This document shows, piece after piece, positions 27,536 through 40,400 of a stretch of 64,000 bases of DNA. The notes beneath the pieces are model-generated. The model had not been told where the DNA came from and did not search any database. It saw nothing but the letters and a program-made list of their open reading frames with translations. Position numbers and translations under genes: made by a program. This DNA comes from Protonemura montana (lineage: Eukaryota; Arthropoda; Insecta; Plecoptera; Nemouridae): contig OX387605.1 of assembly GCA_947568835.1 (NCBI GenBank), forward strand, positions 23,048,901 to 23,112,900, in the 5' to 3' direction. Each line of letters begins with the position of its first letter. The stretch's first letter is position 1.

Positions 27536-30500
27536 GGTCTATATCGACGTATTCGATATGTATCCGACATCGAACTAGTTGAGTTTTACCAAAATTACCC
27601 GAGCTGACTATGCATCCGATACATTCGAGGTTATACATACAATAACACACGCTCCTCAGAACCTGTTCATAACGCAACTGAACCCATCCAGGGCTAAAAA
27701 ACAACGAACCCTGGTAGTGATTGTCAAACGGGGGCGTGTCTAAAATATTCCATGCTTCGGCTGACACAACTCGAAATATCCACGAGGTTAATTTCAGACA
27801 TTTGTGGACATGTGTGTGCACATATCAATTTATGACCACACGATACAAATTATTGAAAATAATTAAATAATTGGCAACTGAAATACTATGGAATCGTGTA
27901 AAGAACAGGAATGCTCGATCTCTAAAAATTGAACAGTAGCAGTTCAAAACGAAAGTAGATACGGAAACTGTATGAAGTACCAACTAATATCTAATTAAAA
28001 ATTATTCTGTAGGTCCAGGAATAATAATATATCTTTTGAAACCGAGAGCTCAAGGACTCGTTTTTAAATGCAGTTTGGTTGATAATTACAAAACATTACT
28101 GAGTCTCCATTGTTCACAATACCCTCAACCGACTGTCTGCGCGTGAAAAAAAAGTTCTGCAGTCGTGGTTTACTACCATATAATAATCACTTACAAATTA
28201 CTCATTACTGACGCAGCTACCGTCGAATCTTTCATGTATGACTTTTTTAAATTCCAAGTTGCAACATGATTGCAAATTAAATTTCTTTGAGTACATTTAG
28301 GTACCAATAGATCGAACAGACACTAGTTGCCCGACTGGAGGAGCATTTAAAAAACTTCCCTACCATCTCCATCGTGGTATTAACTCAAGTCTCCTTCCAT
28401 CTAATTATTACCTCGGCAATAGTTAACCAAATGAATACCATTCAAACACGTCTGCGTGTCAATTCCAAATGAAGCTAACACGAACCTCACAGTTAAACCG
28501 AAATGATCATCTGAATAGTCGGCGAGTCAGAGAGACCGACCGCTCTCTCAGGATCCTCAGTTTGCATGCTCTTATTTACTGACCATTCAGCGGACCAGTG
28601 CAGTCTATTCATTACCCCGGTAGCCATATGATGGTTGGCGGTACGCTTTGACAACATTAGCGACGTCTGTGTAGCACAGACAAACGCTGCCACAGTCACA
28701 CATGAGCCGTCGCTGCGTTGGCTGCGCTGGCTGCGCTGGCCAGTACTGCACTTTGCAGTCGCAGCACATGTGTGCACATGAACTTGACGACATGATAATT
28801 ACAGTCGGTACCGCACTTGCGACGGCAATCTCTTCGCTTTCCAGCTTTATCTCGGCGCAGAGATCTCGCTAATGTGTCAAATTAAATGCTTCGCAACAAA
28901 TGGATGTTGCCTGATTATGGTAATTAATAATAAGATGAGAGGTAATTGTTTGTAGTAAGTTGGGTTTATGAACTATGAAGTCTGGAGTGGCACGATGACA
29001 AAAAGTAACGATTATCCGACACCTCTCGTCCTGTCTGTGTTTGTAAGTTGCTGCCAAAGAGACTGCACGCTTCGATTGTGTAAGGCTGTGGTCGCTATGC
29101 ACAATTGACTTGTTGTTTGTCCTCTTTCGTTTAAGGGGTGTTTCCGAAATAGTCTGACCTAGATGATGACTCAAGAAATGAGGTGGATCCGTCGATCGAG
29201 ATCGTTATCTACGTATACTCATTGTCACTTCAATTTGTTTATCATTGCTGTTCCGGACTAGATTTTCTGTCACATATCCGCACTCGGTGTGGTGGTGTTA
29301 CTCAAGACGGGTATTGTTTCATAAGCAAACTGTTCTGGGTATACCCCAGTGGTGTATTACATTACTTTGGACTTTTCCCCTGGATTATAAAAATTGACAT
29401 GAGTAAATACTACGGTCACTATCGCTTGAATTAGAAGCTTGATCAAATAAATATTGGCCAGAGACAAAAAAGTAATGATTGCATTCTCATTACATTTAGT
29501 TGATAATGCGCTACGGTTGCGTTATTTAATTGGGTTATTTTTGATTAAAAATGAACTTCACCAAAAGTGGCTCCAGCCAGTACACATCTTCCAACTTTTC
29601 TACCGTGAATTTAAATGGCCTGGAAGGTGTTCCTTATTTCTTTGCTTCCAGGCTAGAGTTACTACTAGGAAATACACCTAGATGAAACTATAAGTAACCT
29701 ACGGCCTCCGTAAATGCCTGCCTAATTTGCACCCTCTCAACAGATTTTAAATCGGATTGAGGGTGTAAGCTGTTTGCTGTATGGTGGTTTGCAGTTTAAA
29801 CAACCTATAAACCCAATGGTGGTATTCGTAGCCAGTGCCTCAAAGTTGGTTTTTATCTTTTTTCCGCCATTGGCAGTCGATGCTTGCTTGACGATTGCCG
29901 GCGATATCAGTGCACGTCAATCAAAAGCCGCCACTCTCTAATCCAATTTACAATATTAATACCAAACCAAATATTGGCTTAATTAAAAGTTTGAAATAAG
30001 AGTGATGTCCGCTAATTGCTTTCTAATTAACCAAACGTTAACGCAGCATGCTCATCGTTTTTATGATTGCAGACCTTCAAACAGCGCGTTTCATGAGAAA
30101 ATTTATTTTCTTGTGGTTTCTTTTTTTTTTTGCGAACTGTCTGTAAGCTTTTTGTGGCGGCCGCCGGTCTCGATGGGAGATACTCTGAGTTTGCCTGACG
30201 TACCCGTGTGTGTGTGTGAGCAGAACATCAAAGAAGAAACCTTAATAGTGGTTGTTTGGGTGATTTAAGGATGCCGCCGACGCCGACGCCAGCTAGCGAC
30301 GGCCGAGGATCGGACATGATAACGGTGCAGCCACCGAGCCAACGCAACGACAATCGCACATCAAACAAGTTGGCCGAGAAAAAAACGCCAGCGAAACGTA
30401 TAAAAATACGATTGAGATGTTTTACCAACAAACTACAAACAGTGCGGGACCGCGAACCGAAATGCACAATAAAATAATGGCGAGAGCGGCGAGCTTGTAA

Positions 30501-32945
30501 CCGTGAAGTCATGAACACGCACGGCACGGCAAGCATATTCATTCTCTTCTTGAAGTGCCCTCAAAGAGAACTTCGGTTCTGTGGACAAGAGTTGCTCTCC
30601 GTTTCTACGCGATTGTCAATTCGTATTAAAGCCCCATTTTGTATTGACTGTGTGGTTCTAAGGTCGTCGGGTTCAATAAAATAATACGGCGCTCGGCCCG
30701 GGGGATCGCGCTACGCTGATAAAGGGTTGTCCCCGGTTAAGATAAAGTGGGGTCGGTCGGCATAAAAACGATTCCAATTCTCATTCAGTCTGCTCGTAGC
30801 CGAATGGTCGTTTTTGAACGGAATTAGTCGTCCCCGAAATTCCCCGGAATGGGGCTAATATTGACCCTCCCGTCCCACTATCGCCCTTCTCTAAACAGGC
30901 AAATTGCTAAAGCTTGCCGGGCGCAGCGAGAAAGCATGCAAATCCAGCCAATAGCCAGCTCGTGGGCTCCCTGCCAATAGTATATCCGGGCGCGAACCAA
31001 TGTACATGAAGCCTGCTCTTGCCATCACCAGTGCGAAGAAATGAAAAACACCTAAAATTATACCCTTGTGAGGCAGGTCCTGCAGAAGGACCGCGGGCCC
31101 AAGCCTCGAGTTATGAATGACATCAACGACGGCGCCAGCTGTGGATATAATCATGTTTAATGACAAGAACTATGGTTTCTACCATTCGAACGGAATCATG
31201 CTGATTCCAGCTTTGCGTTTGATACCACGACATGGTTGATGATTGCTCGTCAGCGTCCGCTGCCCCCTATCTAATTTCGTTGCTCGAGTGCTTGATAATC
31301 AATAACAAGTCTACCTATAATTATACCTACCAGCGGCGCGGAGAGTTCCCAGCTTCTTTCCAACGTCTTTCGTGGAGCTGACAAATTCGGCGCCGTACCA
31401 GTTGCACCGTAGCACTGGCGGGCGGCGTTTTTAATTACCGCAGTCCAATTAATCTGCATTAGCCCGTCTCACGACCATTCTTGCACTTTGCACCTATGCT
31501 CTTGTGGGTTTCGAACCGCGCCGCCAGGGCCCGCGCGTAAACAAACTTTGTCTTGTTTGGATTAAAATATTAAATTATTCTATTTAGGGAGCCATTGTTA
31601 AACTTCTTGCAAGTTTGTTAGTCCTGTGTGGCATATTTATAATAACTATGAGCATATAATAATATAGCTTTCTTATCGCACCTTCTGCTGTTGCTTGTTA
31701 CAGACCTTCGCACCAAATTAAGTCACATAGGCTTTATGAAAATAACGTTGACACACATAATGGCTCCTGCATTATAAATTAAGCGTTCTTACAAAACAAA
31801 ACCATGGGTATATTATTTCACATTTTAGGTTCTTCCTTGAAATTTAATTGGACAGAAGACAATGCCTGATGAATTACTGTGGGCTGCAGCGCATAGTTGG
31901 TGCTCGTCGTATCGCATTTCGGTGGAGAATATCGCCGCAATCGTGGTGTGTAATTATCTAAGTTGTGAATTATTCCAGAGGTGATTGCTCCCCCATGGGC
32001 TCTCTCGGCTCCGGCAGTTTCAGGAAGCAGAACACGAGCTGGAGGCGACGTAGCTGGAGCGAGTGGCAGGACAGGAAGCCGAGTTTCAAAACACCCCTAG
32101 GGCGTAGACCCCCGTCTCTCTTAACCACCCAGCAGCTCGCGATGTCTTCGAGATGAGTAACAACACCATAGCTATCTGCTTCTCTGTGTTCCACTTTGCT
32201 GGGATAGGATGGATGGTTCAAAGGGCAAAATCAATTGATAACAGCAATAAGTTTATGTTTTTATAAAATGGGATGGTGTATTTATTAACCATATATTGTT
32301 ATATAAACAAACTACAATACAAAATGTACACCTCAGCGTTCAACTAGAATAATATGCACTATGTTATTAGTATGTGAAATATGATACATGGGCTGGTTTA
32401 CAAAAATGCCATAAGGGAGAATTCTCTTTTTTACACTATTTTTATTATTTTTATATATGCAAAAATATTGCTAATCTGTTTCATAAATTATCTTTCCCCC
32501 TACTCTTAAAATATTTTTTTTCAGTTGTGAGGATGTACAAAATTTCAACGTAACAAACGCACAGAAGGAAGTGTCATATTTTCATACTCCTTAACAGAAA
32601 TCGATTGTTCAAACAATAGAACTAAATAATAAAAAAAAGGAAAAAAAAATATTTTGTGTACGTACGACAAACCTAGCGTAATATTTAGATATACGATAGC
32701 TTGCAATTGATGCGCGCTACATTTTTACAGAAGGACAGAAGTGCTAGAAGGTAAGGATAAATATATATACGATAGCCGGGGCTCGAGTGTCTGGAGGCCA
32801 TCTTGGCCTGCCAGGACCATGACAATTGACCAATATCGGGCATTGATCATAAACACGGGGTTCTAGGCCATGCACTAAGGCTATTTCAGCCCGCAACTTG
32901 GGCACGGGGCGCACCTGGGCACGGGAGGGCGATGAGGCCCTTCCT

Positions 32946-32983
32946 GGGGGGGAGGGTGGGGGGGGGGGGGGGGGGGGGGGGGG
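32946..32983. repeat. G-rich tract ending in G26
   Basis: A G7 run, AGGGT, then 26 consecutive G (32958-32983). Strong G-quadruplex potential on the plus strand. Confidence 0.95.
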
Positions 32984-33651
32984 CAGCCATCGGCCGATGC
33001 AAGGGTTTTTGACTGATTGCAGCGGGGCGGTGGCCGCGGGTCGTCGAAGGGCCGCTGCCCAAAATGGCCCGCGCGTAAGACAGCTCGTTTCGTCTGTCGT
33101 TCTCGTTTCATGTAACAAAAATCCGGCTCGGGATTTTATTTGGACAGTAATATATCATAGAATATAATAGTTTTAACAAAGAAATAAAGATTTTTTTTTG
33201 TAATGAAATAAAAATATAAAATGGTGAGCGATTGGGTATTGACATCCCACTTTACAATGGAAAGTCCAGTTCTGTCTTCCCATAAAACGTATTTATCATT
33301 GTTTTTTTTATCTGTAATCTACAAACTTCTGAAATTCGCGAAACGTAGTACACAATACCACCGACTAACTAGCTCAAATACGTACAAAAAAACTAAGCAT
33401 TATCCAACACTCGAGGCCAATTGGGGTAATAATAATCTACACTTACTTTAAAGACTCTTACAAATTTAAAGAGATCTCATGAACAATGCAAACTAGATGG
33501 GAGTTGAAAAGATAGACCCCATCAGGAAAAGCATACACACGTAAGAAGACAGTATTTGACAGGTGTATATCACGTTTTCTGCCATTTTTAATATTAGGCT
33601 AATTTAATATATTAGTTTGCGTTTAATAGTTTGTAACACGTTCCACTAGAA

Positions 33652-33671
33652 ACTCGTCATTCTTGACGAGT
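33652..33671. other. Perfect 8-bp hairpin
   Basis: ACTCGTCA, loop TTCT, TGACGAGT. Too short for a microRNA precursor and without a T-tract, so its role is unknown. Confidence 0.5.
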
Positions 33672-35540
33672 GTGGATCGATTAACGGTGTTGTACCCAGA
33701 CGCAATGTATAAGGGGACATAAGACCATCTCATCATTTCCTGTACTTTCCTCTCCGTCTACCAGTGTTAAACAAATGCATAGGTTGCGGATTGTATTGGT
33801 TTAAAGTTTGCTCATCGAGTAGATTTATGGATTACCCAAAGATCTCATCGTCAACCAAGAATAAAATGTGTCAACCGATTGATATCGTTACACAGATAAA
33901 CCTCGTTGTTCATTTAAAACTGAGAGATGAAAATTGGACACAGAAGTGCCCTAAAAGAACCAAAATAACACCACAATTTTGCGGCACTTATTTTCGTCTT
34001 ATTTAAAGCCGTGCATTTAGCTGTTTTGTGGAAAAAATGCACAGGGTGACGGAAATAATTCCTGGGAACAGCCCTTGGCTCAGAATGACTTCGTTTTAGT
34101 TTCACAACCCAAAGGTGTGGAGTATGTTTTGTACCCTTATACATAGCGTTTGTCTGCAACGCCCTTAACTGAAAAGATTGTGCTTGTTCTGCTAGCTATA
34201 TGCTGGCTAAAGTGAAAGTCGGTTCAATTTCTTGGATTTACTCTCGGCATCCTAAGTACGTAATCGAGAGAAGAAGAGGAAGGAGTGTGTATCTATGACA
34301 AGTTTCGGACGTTCTTGTCCAACGCAAAAAGTCTGCTGGGGGTCTGAACGTTTACTATATTTTAGGTAAGTGTCGTCGTACCACTTAAACATTTCCGGCG
34401 AGGGGCAGTGTTGTAGGTGTGCCAAATTCTAAAGCTTATATGGTCCGAAGAGGAGCAAGTCTGTTGCAATCGTCTCAGCGCGCAGAGAAGTTATGTAATA
34501 TAGGTAGTTTTAAACGTTTAAGTAGTAGTCGTATTTCTAGTTAACAAGTATGGACTACAATAAGAATGGATAGTACACCCCCATTTAAAGTTTATATACT
34601 TATAGATTATAACGCTTGACTACAACATCGAATGGGTAGTTTAAATTCCCATAAACTTGCATACATTTATATCGATACCATCTTAACTAGCAAAACCTTC
34701 TCATCTGTGCTTGCTTCATTTTGTACATACCTCAAATTTCAAGTTTCAAGTTCGCGTGAAAGCACTATTTAAGTACATTTTTTATTTAATTTTTCTTATT
34801 TATTTTTTTAGATTTTTGGCTACGAAACAGACCACGCAATACAATGAAAAGAAATTAAAGACTCCACACGTACAATATTATAATTTGGAGAAACCAAACG
34901 GGATGATTTGTGGTAAAAAATGAATAATTAGTTAACCTTACGTGGTAGGTACTTAAACATAAATGATTGCTGGGTGAATTGATGATCGCATGATATGTGA
35001 GGTGGGTGGGTGCCTTTTGTCCTAGGTGGCTGTTTAATTGCTACCGGGATGTGCTCAGAAAATGATCACCCTATTTTTACTTGTATAATTAACGCAAATG
35101 CACAGATTGCTGAATGAATGCTAAGGTTTCGTTTAACTAAAATAAGACCCGACTAAACTGGCAGATTACTGTAGATTATTCATCGCTTAAAATGCACCGA
35201 AAAGTACGCAACGTCAATACGTTTCGACGTATTCACGTTTCGATTCAAATTTGAAGTTATCATGACTCTGGTAATTTTTTTTTTCTCATTTTTGGATCGG
35301 TGTAAAATAATTTGGTCACCAGAATTGGGTAATCACAGCCTGAACCCTGGAATATGTTTTGTGGTAAATGAGGTGATTGATTTCGTTTGGACCTGCCTGT
35401 ATTCTTCCGCCGCCTATACCAAATTTGTACAGATCGTCCACGCTCGCACGAGGACCCCTCTATAGGCACTAAATGAGATAGTTGTCGAAACTGCAATTTG
35501 TTGATGAATAGACAATGTCCATGCTAATGTATAACGTTAC

Positions 35541-35546
35541 TTTATT
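35541..35546 (-). terminator. Candidate SoxC poly(A) signal
   Basis: This is the first canonical AATAAA (followed by G) on the minus strand after the SoxC stop codon, about 650 nt downstream. TG- and T-containing sequence follows it. More AATAAA matches lie further along in the AT-rich stretch near 32.28-32.45 kb, so a longer 3' UTR isoform is possible. Confidence 0.45.
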
Positions 35547-36191
35547 TCTACGAGATCAAAACCAAACTGAGTGTATTTTTCTGGTCTCAAACCAACACAA
35601 TGATGCAAACTGTCCTGACAAACTGCTTTCTAAAACAATGCTAAGTGTCCATTCTTATTTCAAGCCATTTCACATAATTCCATACCGAAAAGATTTCCCA
35701 AATCCGAGCAAAAACGTGGTTCTGTGTCGGGTAGAGACGCCCGAACGATGGCGTTATCGCGTGCGCTCGCCGGCGCTTCGCCCCTGCCAAGGTGAGGCCC
35801 TGGCAGATGTCCTGGACCTGGCAGACGTCCTGGACCTGGCAGGCGTCCTAGACCTGGCAGGCGTCCTGGATCTGGCGAGGTGGCGGCGATCGCACGCGCT
35901 CAACTCGAAACAATCTGGCCATGCAAACACGCGCCGCACAAACAACCACTACAAATAGGTACATTCCCAAACATTTCCAAAAATTCACAACGAAGCACTT
36001 CTACAAAACAACCGGCTAAATATCTTCTGGGTTGCAGGTAATCACTGATCGGTCCATAATATTTATAATCATTAATAACGATGGAAAAAAACACTGATTC
36101 TACCCGAGTCTTTCTAGCCAAGCACCGCAGAATAAAAATTCCCCCCGAGAAAATACACGATGTCACTCAGTTTTGGCTTCCAACAAACAGT
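35547..36191 (-). other. Putative SoxC 3' UTR
   Basis: This is the stretch between the SoxC stop and the first canonical poly(A) signal. It holds an 18-bp minisatellite (35800-35871). An open frame crosses it on the plus strand (35515-35958), but part of it is the repeat itself, so it is best read as a by-product rather than an antisense gene. Confidence 0.4.
35800..35871. repeat. 18-bp minisatellite, 4 copies
   Basis: Four tandem units of ctggcagacgtcctggac differ from one another by one to three bases, and a partial fifth unit follows. The array lies in the putative SoxC 3' UTR. Each transcribed unit could base-pair with itself through the gacgtc core. Confidence 0.9.
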
Positions 36192-37424
36192 TCAACAATT
36201 GATCAACGAGAAGCTCGTGTCGACCCAGTCGTTGTTGGACACGCTGAGCATGTCTGACATGTCGCTCATGTCATGCGAGCAGGAGAACTCAAAGTGTGAG
36301 CCCGAACTGGAGCTGGCAGTGTCAAAGGTGTCCAGCTCGTTGGTGAGCGAGTCTAAGTCCACCCTGAAGTCCGAGGTGAAAATATCGGTGAGCGAGTCCA
36401 GGTCGGCGAGCGTCGGGTTCTCCCCGATCTTGGTCAACGCCACCCGCGAGCACACCTCCTCCGGGTCAAAGTCCATCGGCTCCTCTTTGATCGTGTAGTC
36501 CTCATGGTCCATGGGCTCTGACTTGATCACGACTACAGTCTGCTTGGGCTCGGGCTTGGCGAGCGTCGACGCCGCCGTGGCGATGCGCGTGCCAAAGATC
36601 CTCGCGAGCCGCGTGGCGATCGGCGTCGCGGGTGGAGTCGGCGACGGCAGCGACGTCGGCGTCGGTGAGAACTTAACGTCTAACATCAACGCGTTGTCGT
36701 CGTAAAACGACGCGCTCTCCGGCGAGTCGGGGGTGTCGCAAGAAGGACTCGACGGCACCTTAGCCGTCGCCGTCGGCGGTGAGGGGGCATACTGGAGGCG
36801 AGGACTCGGCGGCGATGCCGTGCTCGAGTGCTGTTGCGTGCTGGCGTCGGCGTCTGTGCCGGAGGCTTGTTGACTGCGACGAATACTTTCTTTGAACTTG
36901 CTGCGGTCTACGGCAGTGAGACGGATTTTCAGTCGGCTCTGACTCACATTGCTGGCAGTGGTAAGATTAGCAGAGCGGGAGCGCGGCGACCCTCCGACTT
37001 GACTCATCGACTGGATCGCTTGAGCAAGCTTCTCTTTCGTCGCGCTGCGAGGAGTGTTGTTATTGGAATCGTTCCTAGAGGCGACGACGGGCTGCAGCGT
37101 CGCGACGCTCGACGTCGAAGTCTTGCGCGGCTTCTTGCCACCGGGCGACGCTGCCTTAGGCGCGGGCTTTGTCACCTTCTTTCGTGGCCTATACTTGTAG
37201 TCAGGGTACTCTTGAAGGTGCAGCTGACGGAGGCGTTCCGCCTCGTCGATGAAAGGCTGTCTTTCGTCTTCGGAGAGCATTTTCCAACGACGTCCCAGTC
37301 TCTTTGAGATCTCCGCGTTGTGCATGTCGGGTTGCATCTCGCAGATCTTACGCCGTTCGATCTGCGACCAGACCATGAACGCGTTCATTGGCCGCTTGAT
37401 ATGATTGGGATTGTTCTTTTTCGT
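36192..37424 (-). CDS. SoxC: SoxC transcription factor, exon 2 (HMG box to C-terminus)
   Basis: This exon encodes residues 41-450 of a group C Sox protein, a nuclear DNA-binding regulator related to vertebrate Sox4/11/12 and insect Sox14. The HMG box spans about residues 46-124. It opens with [18 protein letters not shown], includes [13 protein letters not shown], and ends [11 protein letters not shown], which is diagnostic of Sox proteins and of group C in particular. A Lys/Pro/Ser-rich linker follows, then Ser/Pro-rich low-complexity sequence. Two SUMO-consensus sites (IKSE, Lys341; IKEE, Lys353) precede an acidic Ser/Asp-rich tail ending [12 protein letters not shown]. That ending resembles the short C-terminal activation motif of SoxC proteins. 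The 5' border is a good acceptor: a pyrimidine tract ending tatccacag, with the exon starting at 37424. The open frame continues to an ATG at 37481, but those 19 residues read as intron. The stop is TGA at 36192-36194. Family assignment is near certain; the activation and SUMO roles are inferred from motifs. Confidence 0.97.
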   Translation of the reverse strand, partial: TKKNNPNHIKRPMNAFMVWSQIERRKICEMQPDMHNAEISKRLGRRWKMLSEDERQPFIDEAERLRQLHLQEYPDYKYRPRKKVTKPAPKAASPGGKKPRKTSTSSVATLQPVVASRNDSNNNTPRSATKEKLAQAIQSMSQVGGSPRSRSANLTTASNVSQSRLKIRLTAVDRSKFKESIRRSQQASGTDADASTQQHSSTASPPSPRLQYAPSPPTATAKVPSSPSCDTPDSPESASFYDDNALMLDVKFSPTPTSLPSPTPPATPIATRLARIFGTRIATAASTLAKPEPKQTVVVIKSEPMDHEDYTIKEEPMDFDPEEVCSRVALTKIGENPTLADLDSLTDIFTSDFRVDLDSLTNELDTFDTASSSSGSHFEFSCSHDMSDMSDMLSVSNNDWVDTSFSLINC

Positions 37425-40400
37425 CTGTGGATAAAGAAAAGAGAACACGTTAGCGTCGGTCGTCCTGAGTCCGAAATGCAAACACGAGGGAAAGCTTGGG
37501 CCAAAGAACCTTCAGGACTTAGGAGACATATCGGGAACGACAACTCGAGAGGGAGAGAGATCGAAAACGTGTTATTGGGCTGCGTAATAAGTCGCGCAGA
37601 TGCGTCGCTATTATACACATGTGATTATATTTAATAATGATAATGATAATGATGATGATATACGTCGATAGTGTGCCGGATACGTAGGTTTATTTCAATA
37701 CTGGTCTTCTTAAATTGAACAGGTTAATTGTACGTCAAGTATATTTAACACAACCTCTTTATCAACCAATGGGATGGTGATTTTAACGTGTTGTTTAAGT
37801 ATAAAAATTGTAGAAATGTACGGTTAGTGGCGGCGGCGGCGGCGGCGGAGTAAATTACGCTCGTGGTGCACAACATAAATAAAATAACGTGCGGTTAATG
37901 TAGCGCGCAGCAATTAAATATTAATTTCGCAGATCGCGTTGATTATCGCACGGTGAGGACTGAGGCGGCGTCGCCTCGGCTCTACGCTCATTACAAGAGG
38001 CATGAAGCGCCGAGAGCGTTGGGGTCGCCATCAATCACATGCCCTACGCTCCTCGATTGTCTTCAAGATGGCCGGTAGGGTCAGCGTCTCGGAGAGACGA
38101 GGGCAGCCGGCCCCTGGCGCTAACGAAGCCACACCTAGCGCCAGCTTGTTACTGTAATCCGCGCTCTTCATCCGTTGTTAGCGACGTTTCACCGTTCAAC
38201 GTGAATCTACATGGCAACAGACGCGGGGGTCGGCAAGAGGTGGCAAGCGATGGTTAATTTGCTATTTGGTAGAAAGTCGTCAAGGGTGAAGGCAGGGAGG
38301 TGATAATATACAATTATAAAGTTCTATTTAGGTGGCGACGAAGATTTTTTGATATCAAACTGTTCCTTTGGGCCCGATTTACATATTGCATGAGACAGCA
38401 ACCGTGAAAGAAATGAATAAAGATTAAAGAATTACGTCTCGGCGGCCGACAAAGTACGGGCACAACACGGTACATGCCAAAAAAAAAAGGGCGGGTGGGA
38501 GAGTGCGAAAAGAAATTCAGCACCGAGACGACAAGGGGTGCCTTCGGCTGCCGCGAGCGCACGGGCCGATGCTAAATTGGCACTTTCGAGTAAACGAATC
38601 CATCTTCCCCTTTGAGCGGCGAGGTTCAATGAATTCATTCCCCCGCAATAAATCCGGTGTTTAACAATTCATTTGGCTCGGGAGTCCGGGACCGAACGCG
38701 CGGTCGCTGGGAACTGCTATAAAACTGGTGTTTAACTACACACCAAAAAGGAGCAAGTAAAAATGAATTTATCTGAGAATTTGACTGTGTTAATTAAATC
38801 TAATTAATATTCCGTTCACGCGATCAGCGAACGACATGCGAACAGATTCGTAGTAATCGCCTTTTTATCACCGTTGTAGACCATCAAGGTGACCCGAGCG
38901 GCTATCGTGTACCTACCTACCTACTACGACAGAGCTGGTCGACCACTTAGAGATGCATCGCGGAGATGAAAACAAGTTTAGATCAAGTCGGGCTGCCCTA
39001 GAGGCCGATCGAACGACTGTGCTCGAACCCATACGTCAGTTGCATCGCTGCAGTTGCAAATGAAATACGTGCGTTCCTTACTGCACTTCGTGAACCCTCG
39101 ATGCCCGCTATCCTAGCACCCTGGGGGTCGCAGCCAGTCTCACAAATCTAACGCTAAACGCAGATAGGCATCTTAAGTCTTCGCCAAGACGATCTATTTG
39201 CGGTAAAATATACAACTTTATTTTATTATTGTAGAACTTGACACGCGATGCCGGGCTCCGTGCGTACGTTCATGTCACTAATTGGAGACATCCCGTCAGA
39301 GGTGATATTTATTTGCACTTGGCTGAATGTTAGGGGTGAACAAGTGGAGGTCGCCTGCCCCGTCGCATGTGCGTGCCCGTATCCCGCGCAGGGTGGGGAA
39401 CGGGGTTGCGTGGGAGTAAGGGGTCTGCATTGGCAGCTAATGTTTATGCATAGAGAGAAGAGGGCCTACTAGATTAGGCGGGTTGGCGGACAGGGGCTTC
39501 TTCACTGACATCTAAGAGGATCACGAGTAAAGGGCAACTTGTATGTTTTTTGAATAACCTAATGCTTAAGTCTGTGTAAGCCTGTGCCCACAAGGACCTG
39601 GCCAGGTGGAGGAATTAGTGTCGGAACCAGGACTCACTTTTTACCTTTTTTTTCCCTGTTTTTTGATGACATAATCCACGAGATTTGTATATAAAAGTGA
39701 CATTTGACTACGCGTGTAGCGCGCACGCGCCGTTACGGTGATCACCTCACCGTTGACATTTCGAAGTTGCACAGAGCGCGCTCTCCGCAGATTTAAATTG
39801 ACACACGATTCAAGCGATGACCTACTTCAAGAGCGAGCGCAAGCTGCGCCCGAAAGTATGCTGCACGTGACGCAGCCACAACGCACGACTTGCACAAGAT
39901 GGCGACACGCATCATCGAGTAGACTGCACTTCTAGGCGCGTGCAGTGCGTGGGGCTACGCACATGGCCCAGCTAGGTGTTGGACGTGAGTCCAGTACATG
40001 CCTTATTTGGTATAATTTGGTGGCTGGTTGCGGCCGACTAATACGCATGCATAAGTAAATAGCAATTAATAATTTTAATGAGAGGTAATCGTTTCTCAAG
40101 CCTTGTGTAATCACGTTGTAATTGAATAGCGGCTGAAAGGTTGCTAATTGGAGCCGAGGAGACATAAATGAGACGATGCAGAAATTGATATTATGCCTCG
40201 AGAAGCCTGGAGCGTTGAGCGTGTATTTTTTTGCCCGGGTCGTCTGGCCGACGTTTTTCCGCAGAACCGAAAACTTTGTGTGTAGCGCGGCCTCGACGCG
40301 AGTTTATCTTTCAGAAAAGCGATTGATTATTCAATGAAAAACTTTCGGTCTACACTTTGTAAAGTGTTATTAAAAACTTGTTACTTAACAGAAGTTTTCC

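Larger units (their letters stand above)
27536..35540. other. SoxC downstream intergenic region, no gene seen
   Basis: AT-rich, especially 32.2-32.8 kb, with several AATAAA matches on both strands. Holds a G26 run (32958-32983) and a perfect 8-bp hairpin (33652-33671). No coding exon could be supported. Possible distal 3' UTR or regulatory sequence. Confidence 0.55.

Noticed and set aside
35515..35958. 147-codon plus-strand ORF
   Set aside because: Its C-terminal third is the 18-bp minisatellite, and it lies antisense in the likely SoxC 3' UTR.
36828..37307. 159-codon plus-strand ORF over SoxC
   Set aside because: Antisense shadow of the GC-biased SoxC coding frame, with no domain of its own.
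37425..37481. N-terminal extension of the SoxC HMG exon to an in-frame ATG
   Set aside because: It crosses a strong splice acceptor, the 19 residues do not look like a SoxC N-terminus, and exon 1 supplies a fitting phase-0 alternative.
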